This document shows positions 42,146 through 55,100 of a stretch of DNA of 64,000 nt, piece after piece; the stretch's first letter is position 1; each line of letters opens with the position of its first letter. The translations under genes and the position numbers were made by a program. The notes under the pieces are model-generated. The model was not told the origin of the DNA, did no database searches, and saw only the letters and a list, made by a program, of their open reading frames with translations. Origin of the DNA: Narthecium ossifragum (lineage: Eukaryota; Streptophyta; Magnoliopsida; Dioscoreales; Nartheciaceae); NCBI GenBank assembly GCA_963920575.1, contig OY986963.1, forward strand, positions 5,060,896 through 5,124,895, written 5' to 3'.

Positions 42146-44736
42146 ATATATACATGTTAAGAAGCATCACTATGGAAATAGCAAAGATGGACAGACGAGA
42201 AAACGAAAGCGAAAGCAATTTAGTATGTATGTATTAATTCTTGCCTTCCAAATTTCATGTGCTCATTCATGGTAGGCCTCAAATTAGCAAATGTACGTAC
42301 AGAACTAATTACTTGTTTCAATGTTGGTGATCAGCTTAATTAGGAGACAACTTTGCTGTCAAGTTTTGAGTATTGTACTAATTTTCTCATATTGAAATGC
42401 ATCGATCGATCACCCGCCCTGCTCATCTCAACTGTTTTGCCTAGTTCTTGAATTAGAAAGTTAAAAAGCCATGGCCCACAAATGTTAATTTGAACTTTCG
42501 AACTCTGATTTGTACCGTTGATCATTGCAAAAACTAAATTGATAGGAAATTAATGATGAGTGTATCTATTATAAATTTAACAAGTTTTGAGAAGTGAATA
42601 GTAGAAGGAGATTTGTATACTTTGTAACAGCTAGAGATATATTTAAGTAGAAAGGCACGATTGATATATGGTGGAATATTAGTTTTTCTGTTTCTTTTAA
42701 CTTTGGCCTTGATCAGTCGCAATCATATTAAAAGTTCGGTCTTTACTTCGAAAACAATCTGAAAATTTCAGTCTTCTAACCCCAAGTTCATCGTCATTCT
42801 CCTTGCTGCTTATCATCAGGAGCCGATCAGTTTGGTGTTCTTGGATGTCCTATAGTGAAGTTAATTATTTCATATCAGGCGTACATTTCTTTCATACATC
42901 CCTGCATAGATCTCAATACATGTCCACATATCATATCACCCATCATTATCGTCATTAAACTATATTCTCCAAGCTCCATTAGTTCTTGGATGAGGTACAT
43001 GAATTAAGCTATTATTAGACACCCAACCCACATGTCACCAAAGTTCCCTAGTACTTCTGAAATAATGAATCACACATTAGCTCATAAATTAGTACTTGTT
43101 TGATGGGCCATCTAGTAACCATATTGACTCATGTCATGATCCTCCCTAGCTATTAATGGAACCCAAGTGCCAAATCTGCAGCACTGATGGAAGTTGGGAC
43201 GAATTAGTAGCAGTTTGGTGTGTTCTCACTAAGCCCACTTCAACCAATTTTCTTTCTTTTAATTAGTTAAACCAATAGTCGTGACTATATTGGGACAAAT
43301 GCTTCATATATTACATACATCTTCTATTAGTCGGAGGGTTTGTGCCAATTTTATGTATATAAGAAACTTCAAATCTACCATCATCATGCGTTATAAGCCG
43401 TGCTCGCTTCCCTGTATATATCTTGCATCAGGGCCACATACTTCCACCGAGTTTTACAAATCCAGCAGTAAGAACCCTTCTTGTTTAAAACACCATTCAT
43501 TGTTATTTGCTGGAGCATTTCTAACTCCATAAAGACTTTATACTGAGACCCACCTGGGATGTTGCAAACCGAGTCTTAAATATACGGAGATCACATCTAG
43601 ATTTTGGACCATCTAATCTGATCCTAATTCTCCTGAAATCTCGTATACTGTGTTCCTGTTTCAGCAGTAGATGATTCTGGCAACATTCAGAGGGTACAGA
43701 GGGGACCTTGTCGATCATTCGATCATTCATTCATGAATGATTTGATGCACCTCATGTTAAAAGTTTTAAATATTTTGCAAGAACACTGAAGTCATTAGTT
43801 TTTCTACATAGTATTCTTGTCTAGATGTCAACTGCCCCTCCATTAACAAAGCTAGTCGATATTCTTATAGCATAACATACGCTCTGGTTCAGATAAGATT
43901 CTGTACGCATGTTGTTCATTAATTAAGTTGACATTCCAGAATTATGGCTATGATCGTGTCACAGTTTTCAAACCTAATCAGCTGAACAGTCGCCTATGAA
44001 TCTATAAGACGAGTGATTTAAGTATTCAACTACTTTTATATATATGTTGTGTTATTGTCGAAAAAATGTTGTTTACCAGTGTTCTCTACTTGTACCAAAT
44101 CCCCTTTTTCTCCGGAATTTATTGTTTGGTTTCTTGTTTCCAAGATTTGGTGCTCCGAACTAGACGCTTGGGTCATCTTGTTCGTAGTATAAATAATCAC
44201 CAGTTCAACTTCTTTTTTTAATTTCTTTCTTTTTTTTTGGATATAAACACCAGTTCAACTTTGATTGGTTGTAGTAAGAATGTATTTTTGGAGTCAAAAG
44301 AGAACTACACGAGATCTATCTTCATAGGATTATAATATGTTCAGAAACAAAGTATTTTATGTTCATAGAATCTAGAAGAGAAATGTAATCAGGATTAAAC
44401 AGTTAGACAGCGATCCTTGTGATCTAACATGAAATAACAAAGCAGTGGCGAGCTAGTGGGTTAGCCATCTACTATGATGCTATCTATATATGATTAGCAA
44501 TGCTATTGCCTCCAATGACGTGAAAACTAGGGCTGTATTCGAGTGAAACTTGGACGAACTCTGGTTTGTTCGAGCTCGGTTCGAGGTTCGAGCTTGACTC
44601 TGTTATTGGTTCGTGAAGCTCAACTTTGATTCAGAGCTCGTTAAGTCAAGCTTAATCAAGCCCAAGTCCTAACAAATTGAGTGGCATAAGCATTGCATAA
44701 AAAGCAAATTCTCTATACTGATTACTTGAGATACAT

Positions 44737-45255
44737 TTATTTTGCTCTTCCAGCCCATGCTTGTTGATGACCACAGGAGAAATAAACTCCACTCCTCTGC
44801 TTTTTGCTTCTGATTTCCAATACCGCGGCTTTCCGAGGAGAAGAGAAGCGCGTTGACCTCTGTACTGGCAACGAAATAAAGAGATACAGATGAGATCCAG
44901 TCTGTTCAATCCTATGAGGACCATTTGAGCTTCCCAAAGTCCACCTTCCGAACATTAAGAGCACAAGCACTCTGTCTCAGCTCATTGATGATCCAAACTT
45001 GCAATGCATGGAAGCCTTGAGGAAGGCACCACTATCCTCCATTGATAGAAGCTCATCTTCCGAAGGCATCAAGGTCAACTGGCCTGGGGAAGAAGAGCGA
45101 CACTGCTGAAGATTAGGTTGGGAGATGCAAATTTTAAGTAAATGAGCCATGTGCACCAGGGCATTGAATGATCTTGTTAGATTGTTGCAAAAGGACCCAT
45201 CTCTGGCTAGCTCAATCTCGCTGTGTTTTTTTCGTAATGTTCTAAGGATATCCAC
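44737..45255 (-). other. unrecognised exon-like frames
   Basis: Two successive minus-strand frames (44977-45255 and 44737-44970) have balanced amino-acid composition, for example LTRSFNALVHMAHLLKICIS, unlike the surrounding AT-rich DNA. They may be exons or a pseudogene fragment of a host gene. I do not recognise the family. Confidence 0.3.
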
Positions 45256-45429
45256 TGTGCCTCACCTACATCTACATGATTTATGTCACAACGGAAAAAG
45301 CAAAGTGTTGGGAATTAAGAGGGATGAAGTATATTCCGGTGTGCATCCATATCATGTTTACTAAATGCTTTGAATATATATATTAAAATTTTATTATATT
45401 ATGTTTGATTTGTCTTTGGGTCAGTGTCG

Positions 45430-45600
45430 GGTTCGCCGGTGAAAGCTCACGCGAGGGTGTATCGTATGAAACTGAAAATGCATCATGTGATACATGCGCC
45501 GTGCGAACCAAATGATGGATCGGAGTATCAGGATACACCAAACAGGGATTGGTGCATCATGGTGCATCTGATGCACCCAAACCAAACATGCCCTAAATGC
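45430..45600. mobile_element. MITE-like unit
   Basis: The stretch has GTATCGTATGAAAC...GCATCATGTGATACATGC and ends GCACCCAAACCAAACATGCCC, resembling MITE ends of the CCAAACA type. It shares GATGCA/TGCATC-rich wording with units near 1.3, 16.2 and 56-57 kb. Confidence 0.4.
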
Positions 45601-46335
45601 TTACCGACGACATAATTGGAGACGCAAACTTGATGTTTGGATTTGGGTTTGTTTTAGAACCAAGGCCGGAGCTTTGTTTACCTCATACCATAACTTTTTC
45701 GGTGCAATCATACTAACAGTCAGATTTTATTTAAATCTTGAATCCCAATCAATATTTGGTAATGACCTGGATTGCTGGATGGATGGGATTCAAACAGATT
45801 TAGGCCGTTGATATGATGGCCATTCAAACAAATTTAAGCTTGCCATATGAGATGTTCAAGTTAGTCATGCTTTGACAGCATCAACCATCAATCTTATAAG
45901 GAGCAAAAACGGTTACAACCGTTTCCCCCTTAATAAGGCTGTTTAGATGTACATATTCCCTAAGTTGGCTTTATCATATTTCCTAAGTTAGCTTTATCAT
46001 CCTTATCAATACTTATATCTACCTTATAAAATCTAAGGGAAGTTACTTTTATGACTCATCATATGAGTCATAAACTTATACACACATGGCATACACATGG
46101 CATAAAATTGTAATTAAATAAAGAAAAAGAAAGGATAGTGGGTTGATGTGACGTAAGTTATAATAGAGATAATGGGGGCGGACAGTTAGCCGTGTCATGT
46201 GGCACGGGCCCACCACCTAGTCCACTAAAATTGGCAGTGGCTTTGAAGACCTATACTGCTGTGAATCAAGTGTTTGGTGCGTGCATGTTGGATTGCTTGC
46301 ATGGGATTTGAAGGCTCTGTAATTGGGCTTTCATA

Positions 46336-46429
46336 TGTAGGTGGACTATTTCACCCAAGACCATAAAGTCAAGGCCCACATCTGTAGGTGGGCTGTTTCA
46401 CCCAAGACCATAAAGTCAAGGCCCACCTT
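46336..46429. repeat. 47-bp tandem duplication
   Basis: TGTAGGTGG(A/G)CT(A/G)TTTCACC followed by CAAGACCATAAAGTCAAGGC occurs twice in tandem, starting at 46336 and 46383, with two changes. Confidence 0.8.
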
Positions 46430-47956
46430 ACCACCTATCCTCAGAAAGCGAGGTATATTTTCTTCTTGTGAGTTATATCATCTGAAGAACTTTTGGTGCA
46501 TGATTTGATCCATTTCTGATTTAGATTTTCCACGTAAAGATCTTGTCTGTATTTGTTTGTTTATATCGCTCGATATTAATATCCATTCATTGTCGTAATA
46601 GTAACTGCTAGTTAGTTAATTAACCATGAAAGTAGATTCATAAGAGAGATCCAACGCATCTAAGGCTTTTGACAAATCCTTATTGTTCAGATTAGGAGGA
46701 AAATTGGCCAAGCTCAAGCAAAGATGGTTTGACTTTCGACACTAACCATGGACCGTTGCTGAAGTTGTTGCAGGCCCTGCAAATTGCAAATGCTAGCGAT
46801 TAAATCATGTATGGATGACTAACATCAAATTTTTCTCTCCTATTTTTTCTAACCTTTTCTCTCATCTACTTTATGTTTTTTGATCTCAGCCCTCTATGTA
46901 CAATGAGAAACTCGGAGGAAACAGAAGAGGCGGAGATGATCCAGCTTTTAATTTTTTGTCAAGCTCCACATACATTTAAAATCAAACTTTCATGCATACT
47001 CTTTTTGCTTTTAATTTTCCTAAGAGTGTGTATCAATGGCCTGATACAGACCTATCACCTTAATGATACTTTACATCAGACATAAGAGTCACAATTATGT
47101 CATTGTAGACGCAACATCAAGCACCGAACGCACTTCCAATTATTATTGAAAATGTTTTGATGTAGTTCAATACATCACGCCGAACAATCTCTTGAAAACT
47201 TTATGATATATGTGATTCAAGCTACTTGGCAATCCCTATGAGTCCTACTGATTGAAGCAAGCAATGCTTGAATTCTATATATGGCCCCTTCACCCATCTG
47301 ATCCTCGATTAATTTAAGTTAAAGATATAGAAAGCCTAACGTAACGGTTCCCACTACACTATTGTCCACACTTGTACTAAAACAACACTCTATTATGCTC
47401 CCACCACCGCTAGTGATCCATCAATCTTTAAGCAACCTTAGCAACGTAGCAAACACGTAAAATTAATTGATCACCGGATCCAACACAAAAGCCATCTTCG
47501 GGATTAAGCCAATGATAGCGAATTGCATCAATTGTCACTTTTCGGTGTGCATTATTGGTTCAAGTAGTTGCTCTGTAACATCACATATGTATTTTAAGGT
47601 GGCTATACTATTTTGTATGCGCATGAAGCACAAATCAATACATCAAAACTCTAATCTAAATTAAACCAAATGAGATATGCTTAGTCCGGATTGATCAAAT
47701 ATATCTAAAACTGCACTTATCTTTTTATTGTAGTTCCAAATTTTACATTAATACAGTCGTCATTCCTTATTTTTTGAATGAAGCCTTTGATGCTTAGGGT
47801 GGGCGAATGCCATTAGATCTGACCACACAAAATCATCAACAAGATTTGAACCGGGATTTCTAGTTGTTAAGCTCCTAAATCCCCTTTGGAAGATTGTGTG
47901 CAGCACTGAGAGAGTGTAAAGTTAGGCAAGAACTAAGAGACAAAGATAATAACAAT

Positions 47957-48060
47957 TTTTATTTTATTTTTTTAGTTGAGCCAAAAGGCTAAGTTACAAA
48001 TATAACTTATAACTTACAAAACGATGCCCTGCCTGGCAGCATGGCACGACACACAAGCCC
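47957..48060 (-). mobile_element. LINE 3'-tail remnant
   Basis: The minus strand ends ...GCCTTTTGGCTCAACTAAAAA, close to the 3' ends of the other LINEs in the window. Coding content upstream is too short or decayed to identify. Confidence 0.45.
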
Positions 48061-48868
48061 CCCGGCAACGAAAACGTATCCATTGGCAACAAAAATGCTT
48101 CCCTAGCTAGAGAGGCTATCCGTTCTAACATTAGAATCTTTAGGGAAGATGATGACAGATGAATGAGAACAAAAACACGTACAAAATAAGAAAAGATTTT
48201 AACGTGAAAAACCCGACTTTTGGGGGCAAATCACGGGTCGTTTAATAAACGTATTAGACAAGTTGGTTCGACTTGATCCTTTAAAAACAGATTGGGTCCG
48301 GATTGGATTGGGCTTATAGGCTGAGATATCTCATCCCAATCCGACTCAATTTCGATCCGTTAACCCGTTTTGTCACCCGATATCGCTGGCTTAAATCGAA
48401 GGTTTTAAAAAAATGTTAAATTTTGTCTTCTACTTATGGACGTGTGAATATATGCATGACAGTCGCAATGACCCGAAAGCTGCATTACGAAAATGATGTG
48501 GTACTAACTTCGAGCTGCGGAGGACATTCCATTCTCTCTCGGAGATGCATCGAGATTGTAGATATTATTATTATTATTATTAGATAAACCCGAGGGCTGG
48601 GCTGGGGATCAAAACAATATTATGTAGATTTTAATCCAGTGGAAACAAGAAGCTAAAGAGCATCGTCTCCCAGCTTCTTATATAGAACAGGAATATGCCC
48701 AAAAAAAAAAAAAAAAAAGGAACTATTTAACTGACATGCTTCTTGATCTAACCATCCTACCAAACCCTCATCAATCTCGTTCTTTCTTGCTATAACTTTA
48801 CAATTTTTGGGGGTATTATTAATTCAGCTATGCTTGAGAATCTCTAGCTAGCTTGTTACAAGAACTAA

Positions 48869-49858
48869 TTAATCATGATGTGCATGCTTTTGCTCTGCAT
48901 GGGGCTTTGGCGAGAGGACCCAATGCTGGCCGTGTGGCCGGACTTTGAGCCGGTTGACGCTGGCGAAGAGCGTCACCGCCCGGCGCACCCCCCTGTCATC
49001 AGCCTTGGTGAAGTAGTCGTGCCCAAAGAGCACCCCGCCGGGACTGAGCACCGCGTAGGCCATGTTGATGTCCGCCCACGCCGAGTGGAAGTCATGCCCT
49101 GCGTCCACCTCTATGAGGTCCGCGTAGACCCCCCACTCGCACAGCGTCGCGAGGGCGGAGCAGGTGGAGAAGGGGACCGGGAGAACCCTTTCGGTTTCGC
49201 CGGCGGCGGAGACGGCGATCATGAACTGCGGGAGGATGAGGGCGTCGGCGTGGTGGCTGCGCGGGACGTCGCGTGGGAGGCGGCGCCGGGCGCCGGGCCA
49301 GCCGCGGAAGTCGTCGACGCAGAGGATGAGGGTGGAGAGGTTGCCGGTGAGGGAGGCCATGTGGAGGGCCGAGGCGCCGAGGAAGGTGCCTAGCTCGATG
49401 ATCGTGCGGGGGCGGACGGTGGAGATGAGGTCCGCGAAGACGGGCGTGGTGGAGCCCCAGCCTCGGGGGTTGGTGGTGGCGGGGAGGAGGAGGCCGGCCG
49501 TGGCTGGGGAGGGGAAGTTAGTGTATGGGGATTGGCCGTCGTAGAGCTGGTCGAGGATCGTCTGGCGGATCTGGGTCGCCGGGATGGGGTCCGAGCACTG
49601 TGTACGGAAGCGGAGTAGGTCGTGTGGTGGTGGCGCTGGTGGCGTGGATGGTCGTCGGGGCTCGTCCTCTTCTTTCCTTGTTGATGGTGGTATCGATGGA
49701 GTTGGAACGGTGGGCTTGGTGGTGGTGGTGTTTAAACAGGTTGGGGATTGAAGGTGGAGGGATTGATCGGAATTGGAGGAGGACAAGGAGAGGATGCCGA
49801 GGGTGTAGCCGAGGGAGAAGACCAGGATGGTGGACGTGGCTTTGGCTAGGAACCCCAT
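48869..49858 (-). CDS. membrane-anchored SAM-dependent methyltransferase-like protein
   Basis: The intronless frame gives 329 residues from MGFLAKATSTILVFSLGYTL; residues 3-25 form a single N-terminal membrane anchor, followed by a Pro/Thr-rich stalk (30-80), suggesting a type II Golgi/ER membrane protein. Motif I is TIIELGTFLGAS (E155, G157), motif II LILCVDDF, and a third block reads IEVDAGHDFHSAWADINM with GGVLFGHDYF after it, a Rossmann-fold methyltransferase pattern of the Methyltransf_24 kind. An earlier in-frame ATG (49906) would place 16 residues before the anchor; I prefer 49858. The substrate is unknown to me. A GA microsatellite lies in the presumed leader. Confidence 0.8.
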   Translation of the reverse strand: MGFLAKATSTILVFSLGYTLGILSLSSSNSDQSLHLQSPTCLNTTTTKPTVPTPSIPPSTRKEEDEPRRPSTPPAPPPHDLLRFRTQCSDPIPATQIRQTILDQLYDGQSPYTNFPSPATAGLLLPATTNPRGWGSTTPVFADLISTVRPRTIIELGTFLGASALHMASLTGNLSTLILCVDDFRGWPGARRRLPRDVPRSHHADALILPQFMIAVSAAGETERVLPVPFSTCSALATLCEWGVYADLIEVDAGHDFHSAWADINMAYAVLSPGGVLFGHDYFTKADDRGVRRAVTLFASVNRLKVRPHGQHWVLSPKPHAEQKHAHHD

Positions 49859-49936
49859 GGTTATCCTTGAAAGAGGTGGTGGAGGACTATAGCTGTCCTG
49901 TTTCATCTCTGCTACTTGGCCTGCTCTGCTCTGTTT

Positions 49937-49957
49937 GAGTGAGAGAGAGAGAGAGAG
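49937..49957. repeat. (GA)n microsatellite in the 5' leader of the methyltransferase-like gene
   Basis: GAGTGAGAGAGAGAGAGAGA on the plus strand is a CT tract on the sense strand, a common leader feature in plants. Confidence 0.7.
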
Positions 49958-50212
49958 ATGAGTGTTAAGAGAGAGGTGTTGTTAAGACTATGCTAAAGGT
50001 GGTTTGTTTAATCTTAGTTTACTTTGATGATATGAGAAGAAGGTGAGGGACATTTATCATTCAATTTGGTTGGTGGTGTGTGGTTTTTAGACGTAGACAG
50101 GGAAGTGATAAGAGTGAAGGCGTGTGTATGTATCTGGGTAGAGTTCTGTTGAGACTAAAGTATAATAGAGATTCGAGTAGGACTCTTATAGCATAGAGGC
50201 CATGAAAAGGAT

Positions 50213-51345
50213 TTTTTTTTTTTTTTTGCTTAAATGAGCCCAACGGCTAGCCTTACATCTCACGAATTAACAGCTATAGCAGTGGAGAGATACAAACTCC
50301 CCCCCCCCTCTGCTCCCATCTGAATCCCTCACACCCCTAGCAAGAGCATCAGCCATAGCAACCACCTGCCTAGGGGCCCAGACAAAAGAAACCCCCCAAG
50401 AAAGACTGATAAAGACCAAACCTTCCTCAAAACAGGTTCTAAAGTTGAAGACCAAGTAGAGGAACCATTGAGAATGGACACAACACGTCTTGAGTCAGAC
50501 TCCACCAACACGTTGGCTCCCCCCCTCAATTGGACTATCTGCAAACCCAACAAGACCGCGAGAAGCTCGGCCTCTTCAACGCACGATGCCGTGACCCTAT
50601 CTGAAAGAGACCAGCAAAAACCCCCATCAGCGTCCAAACACACCATACCCACACCTGCGAATGGATTACCAGATACCCAGGCGGCGTCAACTTGAAGGAC
50701 GGTACCCAGCCATGGATGCCTTCCATCATCATGAGACCCATCAAGAGACCAGCCTTTAGACCTCCAAAGCTCCCCAGACTGCCTAACCACTCTCCTTGCC
50801 GCTGCCTCGGGACCCAAAGGATCCCCCCCAAACAATACCTCATTCCTCTGCTTCCACAAAATCCATAGACCATATTCAACAATAGTTTTTGCCCACCTCT
50901 TGTTCAAGCAAGCCGATGACCCAGAGAAAACATCCAACAGGGATTTCAAGTTCCAGCCAGTAGAAGGATGCAAATATGGAAGAAGTAAACTCCAAACCTA
51001 CATAGCAAAACCACACTCCACAAACACATGAGATAAGGACTCGATCTCGTCGCACCCCCTAGGACACCATCTATCATAAGCACCACAATAAATGCCAAGA
51101 ATCTCCCTCGTTGGAATCCTCCTATGGAACAGCTTCCAAAGAAATTGCCGCACCCTGAGCCCGACAGGTGCCTTGCGAACATTCATCCAAACTGCCGGTA
51201 AGATACGAGACGGCATCCCCGCCTCTCGTGAAGACAACCAAAAATATGCCGAAGAGGAGTCCACCTTCCCTGTAGCCCCAAACGCCCATCTCCCACTGTC
51301 CGCTCCCGGATTTGGATCAACAAAGGTATTAAGGACCATCAACAA
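50213..51345 (-). mobile_element. 5'-truncated LINE with 16-bp target duplication
   Basis: AGGCCATGAAAAGGAT at 50197-50212 is repeated at 51346-51361. The minus-strand element ends with an A-tail (T run from 50213). It holds part of ORF2 only. It sits upstream of the methyltransferase-like gene and downstream of the receptor kinase. Confidence 0.9.
50267..51345 (-). pseudogene. LINE ORF2 fragment: zinc-binding region and RNase H, broken
   Basis: The first part contains PVGLRVRQFLWKLFHRRIPT and CPRGCDEIESLSHVFVECGF (zf-RVT-like). A TAG at 50998-51000 breaks the frame, which then continues through LWILWKQRNEVLFGG, LQVDAAWVSGNPFAGVGMVC, VEEAELLAVLLGL and VLVESDSRRVVSILNG of the RNase H-like domain. 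Near 50420 the frame shifts to one reading FVWAPRQVVAMADALARG, the expected C-terminal part. One stop and one frameshift make it older than the LINE at 33-36 kb. Confidence 0.85.
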
Positions 51346-51361
51346 AGGCCATGAAAAGGAT

Positions 51362-52103
51362 GTATCTGTAGGCATGCACCAATCCATTGAGGGGTAGCTG
51401 TGTTCATCTTTAACATAGTATTTCTGGTGTAATAATGGGTTGCATGATTGATAGAAATGCAAAAGAAATCTACCATATTAGAGAAATGGTTATCAGCAAC
51501 CCAAGGTTTTGCATATTACTCTTGATCTGTTCGTTCCAAAATATATGCAAATCATAGAAGATATACAGCTAGAAATGAGGAAAAAAGAATCATCTCATCT
51601 AGCCATGATATAAGCCATTGATATCACATACATTCCATCAATTCGCTGCGACTGTTTCACGGACATGAGTACAAGGCGTTGAACCACTCTGATTCGATCG
51701 TATGGGTCTTTGATATCTATACTGCTCGCAGATACCTGAACTATATTTAGGAGGCTTTAATAACAATGATCGGTGCAGGTTGTTCCACTGTTTAATTCTG
51801 ATACATATGACATGCAGTCATGCAGATGCAGGGCACAACGTGTTGTGTTGAATTAGAGAAAGAATTGCTTTATGGTGGTTTCAGTTAGTAAGTACTGACT
51901 TCTATACAGAAACAGGGTGAAATCTTGATCCTCTCTCATGTAAGCCAGTTGGTACATCATATATGAAACATAGCCCAGTCATCTACGCCAAAACACAATT
52001 GCAGACAGTGCTGAAATTTTGCACAAGCTATTTCAACTCTGCTTTTCTTTGGTCTTGTTGGCTTTTATCAAAGGGCTTCTCTTCGCATGTGCCTCGGGTT
52101 AAG
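51362..52103. other. 3' flank of the receptor kinase gene, no other gene seen
   Basis: No gene-like frame. The part next to 52103 should be the receptor kinase 3' UTR. Confidence 0.5.
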
Positions 52104-55100
52104 TTAGCCATTCAGCTTCATTAATATCCCTACTACCTCTCTCATGGAAGGCCTTGACTCATATGCTGTCTCAGTGCATGAGATTGCCAATTCCAGTATT
52201 TTCAATGCTTTTTCTCTCTCATCTTCCATCCAGTAGCTAATCTCCTCATCAAGGAAACCGAAGATGTTACACTGATCTGCGTTTTGCAATTTGGTGCGCA
52301 TCCAAGTTACTATATCAACGCCATCTTCGAAGCTGGGATCTACTGGCATCTTTCTACAAAGCAGCTCCAATAGAAGAACTCCATAGCTATACACGTCACA
52401 CTTCTCGGTCAATTTGGTGGAATATCCATTTTCTATAGACAACAACAATCGACAAGGAGTCAAATCAGAGTTTATACAAAAAACAATAACAATCTAGCAA
52501 GAATATGGATCAACAGTTAGATTCACCAAACTCATTAGATTTTATCTTTGCTGTCATAGGTTTTGTGCAATATGATGGGACAAGCAAATAGAAGAGAAGT
52601 AACATGTGATTACCTGGAGCTATGTAGCCAAGTGTTCCGACAATTGCAGACATAGTTGAACTAGTTTCCGAATCACTGAACATCCTCGCCATTCCAAAGT
52701 CTCCAATCTTCGGCTCTAACTCACGGTCCATCAGTATGTTATTCGACTTCACATCTTTATGTATGATTTGTGGAACACAATCATGGTGAAGATACGAAAG
52801 CCCTTGTGCTATGCCTAAAGCAATCCGATGCCGAATCTTCCAGTCAAGAGGAATCTGAGATCTTTTCTGGTGCAGTACTTCAAAGAGCGTTCCGCCAGGC
52901 ATGTATTCATATACTATCATGCCGAAACCATCTCTAATGCAATAACCAGCCATTCTTACCACATTCCGGTGCCTCACCAAATTCATAATCTTCATTTCGA
53001 GCAAAAATCCAGACTCACACATATCCAGCCTCTTCACTGCCCATAGCTTTCCGATGCCAAATTCTGTCCGATAAACAGTCCCATGCTTCCCCCTCCCTAT
53101 CACATACTTCTCACTCAGATCTTCCGTAGCTCGCAGGATATCTTCATACGTCAGATCATCAGGTAAGTCTCCAGTCGACTCAACACGGCGCATGGAAACT
53201 TTATAAGCTACATCTGATAAATGGCGAGCCCTCACTGTGAAGTATATGGCAACACATAGACATACAACAAAGAAAAGAGCACCGAGCACCGGAGAAGCCA
53301 GTGAAGCCCATCTAGCTTTGCCGCCATGCCGACTGTCTTCTCTTTCACAATAATTCATACCCTCCCCTTGAAGACACAAGCCTGGATTTCCCAGATAAGA
53401 ACTTGGCGATGAAGATATAAATTTCATCCAACTAGGAGGCAGCTTCCCAGATAATTGATTAAAAGATATATTCACAAAAGTAAGAGACTGCATATTGTCC
53501 AATGTAGACGGTATCTCACCAGACAAAGAGTTGTTTGACAGGTCAAGCATCTGAAGCTTATCAAGGTTGCCAAGGCTTGCAGGTACTTCTCCACTCAATC
53601 TGTTATTGCTTAGGTTCAAAGCTAGGGAGAGATACTGAAGATCACCCAAACTATAAGGAATACAACCGTCCAGGCTATTGCCTCCAAGCTGCAACTCCAA
53701 AAGACTCTGTTGGTTACTTAATGAATCAGGTATGGCACCGGAAAGCTGGTTTCCTGAGAGCATTAGAGTTTGCAGCTTCCTCAGTGTCACAACCTCCGCA
53801 GGAAGGCTTCCTGAGAGAAGATTCCAGCTGAGGTCCAATCTAAGAAGCTCCGAGCAATTCCCCAATTCAGAAGGTATGGAACCAATCAGTCTGTTCCAAG
53901 ATATCTGCAGCTTTTGCAAATTCTGGAGATTGCCTAGTTCAGGAGGTATTCGACCAGATAAGAAATTGTTCGAGATATCTAGCATTGAGAGGTTGTTCCA
54001 CAAGCCGAAAACCCGAGGTATCTCCCCTTCGAACAAGTTATTGCTAAGATCCAAGTATGATATCTCGGTATTCACACTCAAATTTCCCGGTATACTCCCT
54101 CGGAATTGGTTGTTGCTCAGAATCACCCTATTCAGTGATTTACAATGAGCAATCTCCTTCGGAAAGCTACCATTGAAACGGTTTCGGCCGAGGACGAGAG
54201 TGGTAAGGCTGCCACCAGAACAGAGATAAGGCGGCAACGGCCCATAAAAATCATTGCTGCTCAAATCCACCTTGATCAAACCATTATCCAAGTTTTTCCC
54301 AAGAGCATTCGGCATCTCCCCTGTTAAATTGTTGAAAGCTAAAGATATATATCTCAGATGCCTCATATTGGTAATCTCTGCAGGGACACAGCCAGTCAAG
54401 ATGTTCCTATAAAGTTGCAGATGAACAAGACTACTCATGTTTCCAATCTCTAGAGGAATGCTTCCCTCGAATCGATTGTTAAAGAGGTAAAGATTCTCAA
54501 GGGCATTCAGCTTCCCTATCTCCGGTGGGATTGGACCACCAATGAGATTAAATTGGAGCTCGAGCTCCACCAGCGAGCTGCAGTTGCCAAGCTCCGGAGG
54601 CAGAGGCCCCACAAGGTGGTTCATGGAGAGCAGTAGAACTTGGAGGCCACTTAGATCACCTATGGAGCGAGGAGCAGGGCCTCCGAGATCATTACTCCAC
54701 AGGGAAAGCAAGGTTAGGGACTGCAATTTGCCGATCCATTTGGGGATTGTGCCATTGAATTGATTTCTAGCAAGAACCAACTCTTTCACGTTTACAAGAC
54801 TCGAGAGACTCCTGGGCAGCTCCCCTACGAAGCCATTGCCGTCGAGGTACAGATACTCGAGGCCAGCGAGGCCGGAGAATATATCGGGGACGGCCCCTCC
54901 GAGATGGTTGTCGGTGGCGAAGAACTCCGTTAGATTGCGGCAGTTCGCCAAGCTACTAGGCAACCCTCCAGCGAGGTCGTTCTCGTGGACATAAAGAACA
55001 GAGATCAAGCAACGAGTCGAGAACCCCGGCAACATTCCGGTGAGATTGTTCGTGTTGAGATACACATGTTCCAAGTTGGGCAGTTGGAGGAGATCCCGGG

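Larger units (their letters stand above)
42158..48868. other. 6.7-kb intergenic region, mostly nothing recognisable
   Basis: AT-rich DNA with scattered repeat remnants (a GAGCTCGGTTCGAGGTTCGAGC stretch near 44570, a MITE-like piece near 45430-45600, a tandem duplication near 46.4 kb, a LINE tail near 47.97 kb). No complete host gene is supported. The nearest gene end is the 3' flank of the methyltransferase-like gene. Confidence 0.45.

Noticed and set aside
52828..54763. Plus-strand frames opposite the receptor kinase
   Set aside because: Antisense shadows of a long coding exon.
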